Assembly (NCBI GenBank): GCA_031553075.1
Contig: JAVBLX010000043.1
Span: 1-64,000, forward strand
Origin: DIGJ01 sp031553075
GTDB taxonomy: Bacteria; Bacillota; Clostridia; Lachnospirales; Lachnospiraceae
Direction of reading: 5' to 3'
Length of the DNA stretch: 64,000 bases
A program made the position numbers and the translations under genes. Position 1 is the stretch's first letter; each line of letters starts with the position of its first letter. The notes below the pieces were generated by a model, which was not told the origin of the DNA, did not search any database, and saw nothing but the letters and a program-made list of their open reading frames with translations. Shown piece by piece: positions 51,476 to 60,464 of the stretch.

Positions 51476-52591
51476 ATGGAAGAAAACAGTGTAGCAAAAT
51501 TTAATGAGAAATTGCGAGAATTATTAGAATTTGCAAATAAAAAGAAAAATGTATTGGAATATCAGGAGGTAAGTGACTTTTTCGGAGACATGGAAGTAAA
51601 TGCGGAGGTGATGGAAAAAGTCCTGCGTTTTCTGGAGTCCAAAGGGGTGGACGTACTTCAGATGAATGATGATGTTTCAGACGAAGATATTATGTTGGAA
51701 ATGGAAGCCGAAGTAGAAGAAGAGGATCTGGAAAACATTGATTTGACCGTTCCTGACGGAATCAGTATTGAAGACCCGGTTCGAATGTATTTAAAAGAAA
51801 TTGGTAAGGTTTCCCTGCTAAGTGCTGACGAAGAAATTAAGCTGGCAAAGCGCATGGAGGAAGGAGACCCGGAGGCAAAAAAACGTCTGGCTGAGGCCAA
51901 TCTGCGTCTGGTAGTCAGCATTGCGAAACGATACGTGGGTCGTGGGATGCTGTTTTTAGATTTAATTCAGGAAGGGAATTTAGGTCTTATCAAAGCAGTG
52001 GAGAAGTTTGACTATAAAAAAGGTTATAAATTCAGTACTTATGCTACCTGGTGGATTCGTCAAGCGATTACCCGTGCGATTGCTGATCAGGCCAGGACGA
52101 TTCGGATTCCAGTGCATATGGTAGAAACCATTAACAAATTGATTCGGGTGCAGCGTCAGTTATTGCAAGAGCTTGGGAGAGAGCCTTCCCTGGACGAAAT
52201 AGCTGCGGAAATGAATATGTCGGTTGAACGGGTACGGGAGATACAGAAGATTTCACAGGAACCGGTTTCCCTGGAGACACCAATTGGAGACGAAGAGGAT
52301 AGTCACTTGGGAGACTTTATTCAGGACGATAATGTTCCTGTACCGGCCGAGGCAGCTGCCTTTACGCTTTTAAAGGAACAGCTTTTGGAGGTCTTAAGTA
52401 CCCTCACAGAGCGGGAGCAGAAGGTTTTGCGTCTGCGGTTCGGGTTGGATGATGGACGGGCGCGGACGCTGGAAGAAGTAGGAAAAGAGTTTAATGTAAC
52501 CAGAGAACGAATCCGCCAGATTGAAGCCAAGGCGTTGCGGAAGTTAAGACATCCTAGTCGTAGCCGTAAGCTAAAGGATTATTTGGAATAA
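51476..52591 (+). CDS. rpoD: Primary sigma factor RpoD
   Basis: 371 residues. Region 1.2 begins DPVRMYLKEIGKVSLLS near 98; region 2 includes AKRYVGRGMLFLDLIQEGNLGLIKAVEKFDYKKGYKFSTYATWWIRQAI; region 4 has FGLDDGRARTLEEVGKEFNVTRERIRQIEAKALRKLRHPSRSRKLKDYLE. This is the housekeeping sigma-A. The start at 51476 follows the GGGAGC leader; a longer in-frame reading from 51440 lies in the leader. It completes the dgt-dnaG-rpoD operon. Confidence 0.97.
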   Translation: MEENSVAKFNEKLRELLEFANKKKNVLEYQEVSDFFGDMEVNAEVMEKVLRFLESKGVDVLQMNDDVSDEDIMLEMEAEVEEEDLENIDLTVPDGISIEDPVRMYLKEIGKVSLLSADEEIKLAKRMEEGDPEAKKRLAEANLRLVVSIAKRYVGRGMLFLDLIQEGNLGLIKAVEKFDYKKGYKFSTYATWWIRQAITRAIADQARTIRIPVHMVETINKLIRVQRQLLQELGREPSLDEIAAEMNMSVERVREIQKISQEPVSLETPIGDEEDSHLGDFIQDDNVPVPAEAAAFTLLKEQLLEVLSTLTEREQKVLRLRFGLDDGRARTLEEVGKEFNVTRERIRQIEAKALRKLRHPSRSRKLKDYLE

Positions 52592-52654
52592 GCAAACTAT
52601 ATTAAGATAAGATACGATAAATACAAATATAAAGACAGAGACAGGAGCCACAAA

Positions 52655-55048
52655 ATGGTTCAATTATCCAAACGATTAAAAATGGTGGCAAGTATGGTTT
52701 CACCTGGTAATACAGTAGGAGATATCGGATGTGATCATGCGCATACCTCTATTTATCTGATTGAGCAGGGGATTTCAGAGAAGATTATAGCCATGGATGT
52801 AAATGAAGGACCCATTCAAAGAGCACAGGAGAATATATTTTGTTTTGGATGCCAAAACACGATTGAAACCAGACTGTCAGACGGTGCCAAAGAGCTGAAG
52901 CCAGGAGAGGTGGACACTCTTTTAATCAGTGGCATGGGCGGTGGATTGGTGATGAAGATTCTGATGGAAAGCCCAGAAGTGGTGGATTCTATAAAAGAAC
53001 TGATACTACAGCCACAATCAGAAATTGCAGAAGTAAGACATTTTCTTCATCAACAAGGCTTTCGTATTATGGAGGAACAGATGCTGACCGAGGATGGAAA
53101 GCATTATACGGCAATACGTGCCATAAGAGGATCAGAATCTTATGAGCATGAGGTTTTCTACCGATACGGGAAATGCCTTCTTGAGGGAAAAAATCCATCT
53201 TTACATGAGTTTTTACAGTATGGCAGTAACAGCTTTGGAGCAATTATTCAGGAGTTGGAGCAGCAGGATTATGACCGAAATAAAGAAAGACTGACCGAAC
53301 TGAAAAAAGATTTTGACCTCATGAAAGAGGCATTGTCATATTTTGATGAAGGGGGAAATGATTTGGAAAATAATAGGAATAATAGTATGGAAACCATTAT
53401 AATAACAGTAAACGGACAAGAGAGGGAGTATCCATATGAAACCACCTTTCTGGAAATAAGCAGAGATTTTCAAAAGGATTACGATGCTGACATCATTTTA
53501 GTAAAAGCAAATGGTGATTTACGGGAACTAAATGCCAAAGCAAAAAAGAATGCAGAGGTATCCTTTCTTACCACAAAAGAAGTGGATGGTTTGAAAACCT
53601 ATACCAGAGGAATCACCATGGTGTTAATGAAAGCCATTTACCGGGTGGTGGATAAGGATGCCATTACCAAAGTTTCCATTGAGCATTCTATGGGACCGGG
53701 ATATTATGGTGAGATTGAGATGTCAGGAGAACTAACGGAGGAACTTCTCATAAAAATGGAAGATGAGATGCGGACTATCGTAGAACGGGATTTGGTGTTT
53801 ATTAAAAAGTCCATGAAAACCAAGGAAGCCATTGAAAAGTTCCATGAGTATAAAATGTATGCGAAAGAAAAATTATTCCGTTACCGCCGGGTATCCAGGA
53901 CAAATGTATATAGCCTGGGCAGCTTTGAGGATTACTTTTTTGGATACATGCCACCAAGTACAGGAATGTTGAAATATTTCAAACTCCTGCCTTATGAGAA
54001 GGGTTTTATTTTACAGCTTCCGACGAAAGATGCTCCAACTGTGGTTCCAGAACTCAGTCCAAGACATAAGCTATTTCAGATTATGAGGGAAGCCAATCAC
54101 TGGGGCAGGAACATGGGAATTGATACGGTAGGAGATTTGAACGGTGTGATTGCCTCCGGTGGTGTCGATGATTTGATTTTAATTCAGGAAGCGTTCCATG
54201 AAAAGAAAATTGGTGAAATAGCAGAGCAGATTTCGGCCCTTAAAAATCGCAAATTTGTTATGATTGCAGGACCATCTTCTTCCGGGAAGACTACTTTTTC
54301 ACACCGGTTATCCATACAGCTTCGAACCTTTGGACTCAAACCACATCCAATTGGTGTGGATGACTATTTCGTCGAACGGGAAAAGACTCCTTTAAATCCA
54401 GACGGGACCTACAACTTTGAATGTCTGGAAGCCATTGATGTGGAACAGTTTAACCATGACATGAAAGCGCTCCTGGATGGAGAACGAGTAGAGCTCCCCA
54501 GTTTTAACTTTAAAACCGGAAAACGAGAATACAAAGGAAACTATAAACAGCTGGGACCGGATGATATCCTGGTAATCGAAGGAATCCACGGATTGAATGA
54601 CAAGCTTTCCTATGCTTTACCAGCAGAAAGTAAATTTAAGATATACATCAGCGCCCTGACCACCCTTAACATTGACGAACATAATCAGATATCCACTTCC
54701 GATGGTCGCTTGATTCGTCGTATGGTACGAGATGCCAGAACGAGAGGAGCCTCTGCCAGCAAGACCATACAGATGTGGAAATCCGTCCGCCAGGGAGAAG
54801 AAAACTATATTTTCCCCTTCCAGGAAAGTGCCGACGTAATGTTCAATTCTGCCATGATATACGAAATATCCGTATTAAAGCAGTTTGCAGAGCCGATTCT
54901 TTTCCACATAGAACCTGGCGATCCTGCCTATTCCGAAGCCAAACGAATGCTCAAATTCCTGGACTACTTCATTGGCGTAAACAGCGAAGAAGTACCCCAT
55001 AACTCCATACTAAGAGAGTTTGTTGGGAAAAGTTATTTTAATGTATAG
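52655..55048 (+). CDS. trmK: TrmK tRNA methyltransferase fused to a TGS-uridine-kinase-like protein
   Basis: A 797-residue protein with two parts in one frame. Residues 1-240 are TrmK (tRNA adenine-22 N1-methyltransferase): GNTVGDIGCDHAHTSIYLIEQG, MDVNEGPIQRAQEN, LLISGMGGGLVMKIL. At residue 247 a second protein starts METIIITVNGQEREYPYETTF, a TGS-like N-terminus, then a threonyl-tRNA-synthetase-like region and a kinase with GPSSSGKTTFSHRLSIQLR at about 548 and GVDDYFVEREKTPLNPDGTYNFE. The parts are separate genes in many relatives, and no stop or start codon gap divides them here. Either a true fusion or a missed stop in the assembly. Confidence 0.85.
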   Translation: MVQLSKRLKMVASMVSPGNTVGDIGCDHAHTSIYLIEQGISEKIIAMDVNEGPIQRAQENIFCFGCQNTIETRLSDGAKELKPGEVDTLLISGMGGGLVMKILMESPEVVDSIKELILQPQSEIAEVRHFLHQQGFRIMEEQMLTEDGKHYTAIRAIRGSESYEHEVFYRYGKCLLEGKNPSLHEFLQYGSNSFGAIIQELEQQDYDRNKERLTELKKDFDLMKEALSYFDEGGNDLENNRNNSMETIIITVNGQEREYPYETTFLEISRDFQKDYDADIILVKANGDLRELNAKAKKNAEVSFLTTKEVDGLKTYTRGITMVLMKAIYRVVDKDAITKVSIEHSMGPGYYGEIEMSGELTEELLIKMEDEMRTIVERDLVFIKKSMKTKEAIEKFHEYKMYAKEKLFRYRRVSRTNVYSLGSFEDYFFGYMPPSTGMLKYFKLLPYEKGFILQLPTKDAPTVVPELSPRHKLFQIMREANHWGRNMGIDTVGDLNGVIASGGVDDLILIQEAFHEKKIGEIAEQISALKNRKFVMIAGPSSSGKTTFSHRLSIQLRTFGLKPHPIGVDDYFVEREKTPLNPDGTYNFECLEAIDVEQFNHDMKALLDGERVELPSFNFKTGKREYKGNYKQLGPDDILVIEGIHGLNDKLSYALPAESKFKIYISALTTLNIDEHNQISTSDGRLIRRMVRDARTRGASASKTIQMWKSVRQGEENYIFPFQESADVMFNSAMIYEISVLKQFAEPILFHIEPGDPAYSEAKRMLKFLDYFIGVNSEEVPHNSILREFVGKSYFNV

Positions 55049-55115
55049 TCCTTGCATTTTTGGGAAAAAGGTAGTAGAATCAAGATAGATACAACTGTAA
55101 AGGAAGTGAATACCC

Positions 55116-55406
55116 ATGATTGCAGGAATCAATTCAAGCGGCAGCCTGATTGGAATCTATCCTCAGTACAACACTACACCGGTTAAACGAGTTTCCCAAA
55201 TGGAATCTGGAAAAACCGATAGTCTTGTCGAAGAAAAAGAACAAAATCTCCCAGCTCTGACTAAGACAAAGTTTCAGGCAAAAGTGGAGGAGGCATATTC
55301 AAACAGTACCAAAGTCGCTGAGTATTCCCAAAACCCATACGACCAGGTAAGAAAAAATGTAGAACAAAGTATTCTAACCGGTCAAAATATCGACATTGTA
55401 GCCTAG
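55116..55406 (+). CDS. Small conserved hypothetical protein (96 aa)
   Basis: Starts MIAGINSSGSLIGIYPQYNT after AAGGAAGTGAATACCC. It has no signal peptide. The N-terminal glycine-serine-rich part and the C-terminal NPYDQVRKNVEQSILTGQNIDIVA look like short proteins common in Lachnospiraceae, role not known to me. It has its own surroundings and ends before a large inverted repeat. Confidence 0.55.
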   Translation: MIAGINSSGSLIGIYPQYNTTPVKRVSQMESGKTDSLVEEKEQNLPALTKTKFQAKVEEAYSNSTKVAEYSQNPYDQVRKNVEQSILTGQNIDIVA

Positions 55407-55463
55407 TAAACCGTATACAAAACGATGTACTAGACAGCATTCAATGTCTCATTATAACCAAAC

Positions 55464-55545
55464 GGAAAAGACAAAATTGATAATCGGTATGCCAATGGTA
55501 AACTCAGTTTAACCCGGTATACCGATTATCAATTTTGTCTTTTCC
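55464..55545. repeat. 27-bp perfect inverted repeat
   Basis: Positions 55464-55490 and 55519-55545 are exactly complementary over 27 bases (starting GGAAAAGACAAAATTGAT on the left arm), and the 28-base loop contains a second stem GGTAAACT/AGTTTAACC. It lies between the small protein and the TetR-controlled promoter. It can act as a bidirectional terminator, but its size is more than is needed, so a small palindromic repeat element is also possible. Confidence 0.65.
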
Positions 55546-55603
55546 GCTGTCGTGGCTTCTCTCCAACAATATCTGCGCTTTGCGTCCTTCTCTCAACCTC
55601 CTC

Positions 55604-55660
55604 TTGACAACTCCCACCCACCATTCTATAATCAATACCAGATTGACCGACCGGTCGGTC
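55604..55660 (+). promoter_or_regulatory. RND pump promoter with TetR-type operator
   Basis: TTGACA (55604-55609) and TATAAT (55627-55632) with 17 bases between make a consensus promoter. GACCGACCGGTCGGTC (55645-55660) is a perfect 16-bp palindrome just past the expected start point, a typical site for a TetR-family repressor. The TetR gene itself lies after the pump at 59671. Confidence 0.85.
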
Positions 55661-55751
55661 GGAAAATACAGACAAAAAGATGCTGGCAGGAAGCAAAATA
55701 TATGCTTCACCAGCCTGGCAGCGCACGAATAAGTGCAGAATGGAGTTAGTT

Positions 55752-58700
55752 ATGCTATCAAAATTAAGTGTCAAAAAACCCTTTACCGTATTGGTAACCG
55801 TACTCCTGGTAACCATTCTCGGAGTTGTCTCTTTTATGGAAATGACACCAGACCTGTTACCCAGTATTGAGTTACCCTATGCGGTGGTAGTCACCACCTA
55901 TGTGGGAGCCAGTCCGGAGGAAGTGGAAATGACGGTGACCAAGCCAGTGGAACAGACCCTGGCAACCTTAAATAATGTAGAAAATATCACTTCCACCTCC
56001 AGTGAAAATGTATCCATGGTTATCCTGGAATTTAACGAAGAGACCAGTATGGATGCCATGGGTGTGGACATTCGTGAAAAACTGGATACAATCAGTGGAT
56101 ACTGGAACGATTCCGTTGGTTCGCCACTGATTTTAAAACTGAATCCAGATATGATGCCAGTTATGGTAGCGGCAGTTGGTGTGGAAAATATGGAACACAC
56201 AGAAGTATCTGCCTTTGTTGAAAGTGAAATTATCCCACTTTTGGAAAGTACCGAAGGGGTGGCGAGTGTATCCGCAACGGGATTGGTGGAGAAGCAGATC
56301 CAGGTGGTGATTAACCAAAAGAAGATAGATAAAATAAATGATAAATTACAGGACTCCGTATCGGAAAAAATGGAGGATGCGGAAAAAGAACTGGATAAAG
56401 CAAAGAAGGATATTGCTTCCGGCAAAAAAGAGCTGGAAGATAAGTCCAAAGAGCTTAGTGAGGGAATGACCGAAGCTTCCCAGGGAATCAATTCTGCCCG
56501 TCTGGAAATGCTGAAAAAGGAATTGGAAGTGCAGGATGGAGAGGCTGAATTAAAAAAGCAGGAAACAGCGCTTATCAAGGGTGATAAAGAACTGTCAACC
56601 AAGGAAAAGGAAGTGGCAGAACAAAAGAAGACCGTTACAACAAAGCTTAAGGAAGCTGCGGCAGCATTAGCACAGATAGAAGCCATGGAGCCATATGTAA
56701 GCGGACCTGAGAAAGAAGCTTTACAGGCTCAAAAGGTGTTATTGAAGGATGGCATCACTCAGCTTACACAAGCAAAGGATGCTATCGCAGCAGCGGAACC
56801 AGAGCTAATTGCGGCTCGTAAGCAGATTGACCAGGGAAAAGTAGCAATGGCAAGTGCCAAACAGCAGTTGGAAAATGGGAAACAACAGCTGGAAGCAGCG
56901 AAGAAAACCTTAAATGAAAAAGAAAAAGAGATGAATACCAAAAAAGCTGAGGCTGAATCCAAGCTGACCAATGCAGCAGGCCAGATTGAAACGGGAGAAA
57001 AAGAGTTGGAGAAGCAGCTGGAGCAATTTGATGAGACCAAAGAAAATGCGCTGGATGCGGCCAAGGTAGATGACAAAATTACCTCAGACATGGTTTCCAA
57101 GATTCTTCAGGCGCAGAACTTTTCCATGCCAGCCGGTTATGTGCAGGAAGAAAATGTAGACTATCTTGTACGTGTTGGCGATAAAATAGAAGATTTGGAA
57201 GAATTAAAAGGACTTGTACTTTTTGATTTAAAGATCGATGATATGGATCCGGTTACCTTAGAGGATGTGGCGGATGTGTTCTGGTCGGATAATTCTGACG
57301 AAACCTATGCCAAAATAAATGGGAATGAGGGCGTTATGCTTTCTTTCCAAAAACAGACGTCCTATGCAACGGCAGTGGTGGCGGGAAACCTGAATGACCG
57401 GTTTGAGGAGATTGAAAAAAATAATTCGGATGTGCATTTTACTGCCTTGATGGATCAGGGAATTTATATCAAAATGGTTATTAATTCCGTGTTGGATAAC
57501 CTGGTTATGGGTGGTATTCTGGCGATTATTATATTGTTTGTGTTCCTGCGTGATATTCGGCCAACCTTTATTGTTGCCTGTTCTATCCCTCTCAGTGTGG
57601 TATTTGCCATTGTGCTTATGTACTTTTCAGGAATCAGCCTGAATATTATCTCCTTATCCGGATTGGCGGTAGGAGTCGGGATGCTGGTGGATAACTCGAT
57701 TGTCGTAATTGAGAATATATTCCGCTTGCGAAATAAAGGTGTATCAGCAGCAAAGGCGGCTGTTACCGGTGCAATTCAGGTAGGTGCGGCGATTACATCA
57801 TCAACACTGACAACAATCTGTGTATTCCTTCCAATTGTGTTTGTAAAAGGAATTACCAAACAGTTATTTGTGGATATGGCCCTTACCATTGGGTATTCTC
57901 TGGTTGCCAGCTTGATTGTGGCGTTGACACTGGTACCAGCCATGTCTGCCACCATGCTTCGGACAACCAAAGTTAAGGTTAAGGATGATAATTCCGATAA
58001 TATCATCTTCCGTATATACGATAAGATGGTGAAATGGTGCCTGAAAAATAAAGTAATTGTGCTTTTTGTGGCGATTGTTATTATGGTTGGAAGTATCTTT
58101 GGGGCAATGAGAAACGGTACCAGCTTTATGGCTCAGATGGATAGTACCCAGATTACGGTGGATCTGAAGATGCCGGAGGGATCTACCCTGGAAGATACCA
58201 TCCTCATGTCTGATAAAGCCATGGAGCAGATACAGACAATTACGGGAGTTGATACCGTTGGAGCCATGCTGGGCTCGGGTAGCGGTATGGCTGGTATGAT
58301 GGGCATGAGTATGGGCGGAGGAGCTCAAAGTAAGGATAGCATCTCCATGTATGTATTGCTTAAGGAAGACAAAGAGAAGACCAGTCAGGAGATTGCTGCG
58401 GAAATCGAAACCGTTTGCCAGGATTTGGATTGTGAGATTACAGCTTCTGGTTCTACCATGGATATTAGTGCCTTGGGTGGTTCAGGCGTTACCATTAAGA
58501 TTGCTGGTCCGGATTTGGATACTTTGAAGGAATTGGCTATCCAGGTTGGGAAAGAATTGGAAACAATCGAAGGAACGCAGAATGTACTTAATGGTATTGA
58601 CAATCCAACGGGAGAAATTCGGATTACAGTAGACAAAGAAAAGGCAATGCTGGAAGGATTTACAGTTGCTCAGGTATATATGGAAATTCAGAAGGCGATT

Positions 58701-59606
58701 GCCGGCTCAGAAAAGGCGACAGAACTTTCAGCAGAGGGGAATCAGTATCAAATTCTGGTAACGACAGATACCCAGGAGGAAATGACCCGGGGAGATATAA
58801 GAGACTTTATTCTTAAGACGACAGATGAAGACGGCGAAGAAAAGGAAATCAAGTTAAAGGATATTGCAGAAATTTCTGACGACTATAGCTTATCTTCCAT
58901 CAGCAGAGAGGCCCAGCAAAGATATATTTCGGTTACAGCAGAATTGGCCGATGGTTATAATATCGGTAATGTAAGCCGGGCAGCTGAAAAACAGATAAAC
59001 AGTACGGTTGAAATGCCAAATGGCTATACGCTTACGTATTCCGGTGAAAATGAAACCATCAACGAGGCGATGACTCAGATGGTAAAAATGCTTTTGATGG
59101 CATTAGCCTTTATTTATTTGATTATGGTTGCCCAGTTCCAGTCTCTTTTATCACCATTTATTGTCATGTTCACCATCCCCCTGGCATTTACTGGTGGTTT
59201 TCTGGGGTTGTGGATGACTGGAAAAGAAGTTAGTATTATAGCAGTACTTGGATTTGTTATGCTTTCCGGTGTAGTTGTAAATAATGGTATTGTTTTGGTT
59301 GATTTTATTAATCAGCTCAGAATAGAAGGAATGGAGAAGAAGGCGGCCATTGTTGAAGCGGGAAAGACCCGTATGCGCCCAATTCTGATGACGGCGCTGA
59401 CTACCATTTTAGGTCTTTCCACCATGGCGATGGGAATTGGCATGGGGTCAGAAATGATGCAGCCGATTGCCATAGTAACCATTGGCGGTCTGCTTTATGC
59501 GACGCTTATGACTTTGTTTGTAATTCCGGTTATGTATGATATTCTTAATCGTAAGGATATTAAGGTGATTACAGATGAAGAATTGGAAGTGTATATTGAG
59601 GATTAA
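55752..59606 (+). CDS. RND-family efflux pump (HAE1/AcrB type) with coiled-coil insertion
   Basis: 1284 residues, longer than usual (about 1030). After the first membrane helix (PFTVLVTVLLVTILGVVSFMEM) and LPSIELPYAVVVTTYVGASPEEVE, the first outer loop carries an insertion at about residues 195-435 made of long charged coiled coils (EKMEDAEKELDKAKKDIASGKKELEDK). The two six-helix bundles keep GVGMLVDNSIVVIENIF with the acidic residue in helix 4 and the mirrored second half with VMLSGVVVNNGIVLVDFIN. It should expel drugs or other molecules using the proton gradient. No membrane-fusion protein gene is seen next to it, as expected for a Gram-positive. The insertion is the odd part. Start 55752 after TGGAG; TetR operator upstream. 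Confidence 0.9.
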   Translation: MLSKLSVKKPFTVLVTVLLVTILGVVSFMEMTPDLLPSIELPYAVVVTTYVGASPEEVEMTVTKPVEQTLATLNNVENITSTSSENVSMVILEFNEETSMDAMGVDIREKLDTISGYWNDSVGSPLILKLNPDMMPVMVAAVGVENMEHTEVSAFVESEIIPLLESTEGVASVSATGLVEKQIQVVINQKKIDKINDKLQDSVSEKMEDAEKELDKAKKDIASGKKELEDKSKELSEGMTEASQGINSARLEMLKKELEVQDGEAELKKQETALIKGDKELSTKEKEVAEQKKTVTTKLKEAAAALAQIEAMEPYVSGPEKEALQAQKVLLKDGITQLTQAKDAIAAAEPELIAARKQIDQGKVAMASAKQQLENGKQQLEAAKKTLNEKEKEMNTKKAEAESKLTNAAGQIETGEKELEKQLEQFDETKENALDAAKVDDKITSDMVSKILQAQNFSMPAGYVQEENVDYLVRVGDKIEDLEELKGLVLFDLKIDDMDPVTLEDVADVFWSDNSDETYAKINGNEGVMLSFQKQTSYATAVVAGNLNDRFEEIEKNNSDVHFTALMDQGIYIKMVINSVLDNLVMGGILAIIILFVFLRDIRPTFIVACSIPLSVVFAIVLMYFSGISLNIISLSGLAVGVGMLVDNSIVVIENIFRLRNKGVSAAKAAVTGAIQVGAAITSSTLTTICVFLPIVFVKGITKQLFVDMALTIGYSLVASLIVALTLVPAMSATMLRTTKVKVKDDNSDNIIFRIYDKMVKWCLKNKVIVLFVAIVIMVGSIFGAMRNGTSFMAQMDSTQITVDLKMPEGSTLEDTILMSDKAMEQIQTITGVDTVGAMLGSGSGMAGMMGMSMGGGAQSKDSISMYVLLKEDKEKTSQEIAAEIETVCQDLDCEITASGSTMDISALGGSGVTIKIAGPDLDTLKELAIQVGKELETIEGTQNVLNGIDNPTGEIRITVDKEKAMLEGFTVAQVYMEIQKAIAGSEKATELSAEGNQYQILVTTDTQEEMTRGDIRDFILKTTDEDGEEKEIKLKDIAEISDDYSLSSISREAQQRYISVTAELADGYNIGNVSRAAEKQINSTVEMPNGYTLTYSGENETINEAMTQMVKMLLMALAFIYLIMVAQFQSLLSPFIVMFTIPLAFTGGFLGLWMTGKEVSIIAVLGFVMLSGVVVNNGIVLVDFINQLRIEGMEKKAAIVEAGKTRMRPILMTALTTILGLSTMAMGIGMGSEMMQPIAIVTIGGLLYATLMTLFVIPVMYDILNRKDIKVITDEELEVYIED

Positions 59607-59639
59607 ACGAAGTCCATGTCAATGTGCACTTGTTTATAC

Positions 59640-59665
59640 GCCCGTCTAAGCGGGCAGATAGGAGC
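59640..59665 (+). promoter_or_regulatory. Hairpin-AGATAGGAGC leader of tetR
   Basis: GCCCG (59640-59644) pairs with CGGGC (59651-59655), then AGATAGGAGC directly, and ATG at 59671. The stem sequence differs from the nnr and rpoD leaders but keeps complementarity, so the pairing itself is conserved. Confidence 0.6.
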
Positions 59666-59670
59666 CTAAA

Positions 59671-60312
59671 ATGGGAAATATATTCGAACACCCAGAAACC
59701 ATACCTCCCAAAATGCTGGCTATATTGGAGGGGGTAATCTCCCTCCGTGATCAAGGGATGGGGATTACCCAGATGAAGGTATCCGACATTGCGAAAGAGG
59801 CAGGTATTGGAAAAGGAACAGTTTATGAATATTTTACCTCCAAAGAGGAAATCGTGGTTAAGGCCATGATTTATGACCACTGTCGGGAGATTGCCCGCTT
59901 AAAGGAACTGGTACTTTCAGCCAGTTCCTTTGCGGAGACCATCGATATGGTTATGGACTGGATGCGGGATAATATGCAAAAAGCATTTTTTCTTAAAGAA
60001 TTTATTAAAATTGAAAAAAATGCGTCAAATGCGATTAGAGTTTCCTGTGAGGAAATCTTCGGAGAAAAGTTAAATGATGATTTGATGCAGGAAATCAGCC
60101 GCTTTATCATTGGTAAAGGGATAAATGATGGTGTTATCAAGCCACCCGAGACGGAGTTAAAACAGGATATGATTATCAGTGGAGTGGCGTCTGCTCTGCT
60201 CTATTATCTTTCGCAGGCAGAGCGCTTTGCTGGATATAGCTATGAAGATGCAAAAGGTTATGCAAAGGAGATGCTCTTTGTCCTTTTGGGAATGGACAGG
60301 TTGCAGACGTAA
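59671..60312 (+). CDS. TetR-family transcriptional regulator
   Basis: 213 residues. N-terminal helix-turn-helix of the TetR type in QMKVSDIAKEAGIGKGTVYEYFTSKEEIV (residues about 34-62), followed by a C-terminal ligand-binding helix bundle. Its place after the RND pump and the perfect palindrome in the pump promoter suggest it represses the pump and is relieved by pump substrates. Its own translation starts after the hairpin-AGATAGGAGC leader. Confidence 0.9.
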   Translation: MGNIFEHPETIPPKMLAILEGVISLRDQGMGITQMKVSDIAKEAGIGKGTVYEYFTSKEEIVVKAMIYDHCREIARLKELVLSASSFAETIDMVMDWMRDNMQKAFFLKEFIKIEKNASNAIRVSCEEIFGEKLNDDLMQEISRFIIGKGINDGVIKPPETELKQDMIISGVASALLYYLSQAERFAGYSYEDAKGYAKEMLFVLLGMDRLQT

Positions 60313-60464
60313 CAGGTGAAATAGCTGAATGCCGGGAGATAGGCACAGATATATGCACAGATACATGCATGGATGAAAGGTGCTGTGGGAAATAAAGGTG
60401 GAATTTTTTACCTTGATAGGATATAATATGCTTTGGAATATAAACAGAATAAGGAGTTTATTAT

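Noticed and set aside
53340..53400. Separate gene start for the kinase part at METIIITVNGQ
   Set aside because: No stop divides the two parts and no clear ribosome site at the right distance was found; kept as a fusion, with the caveat stated.
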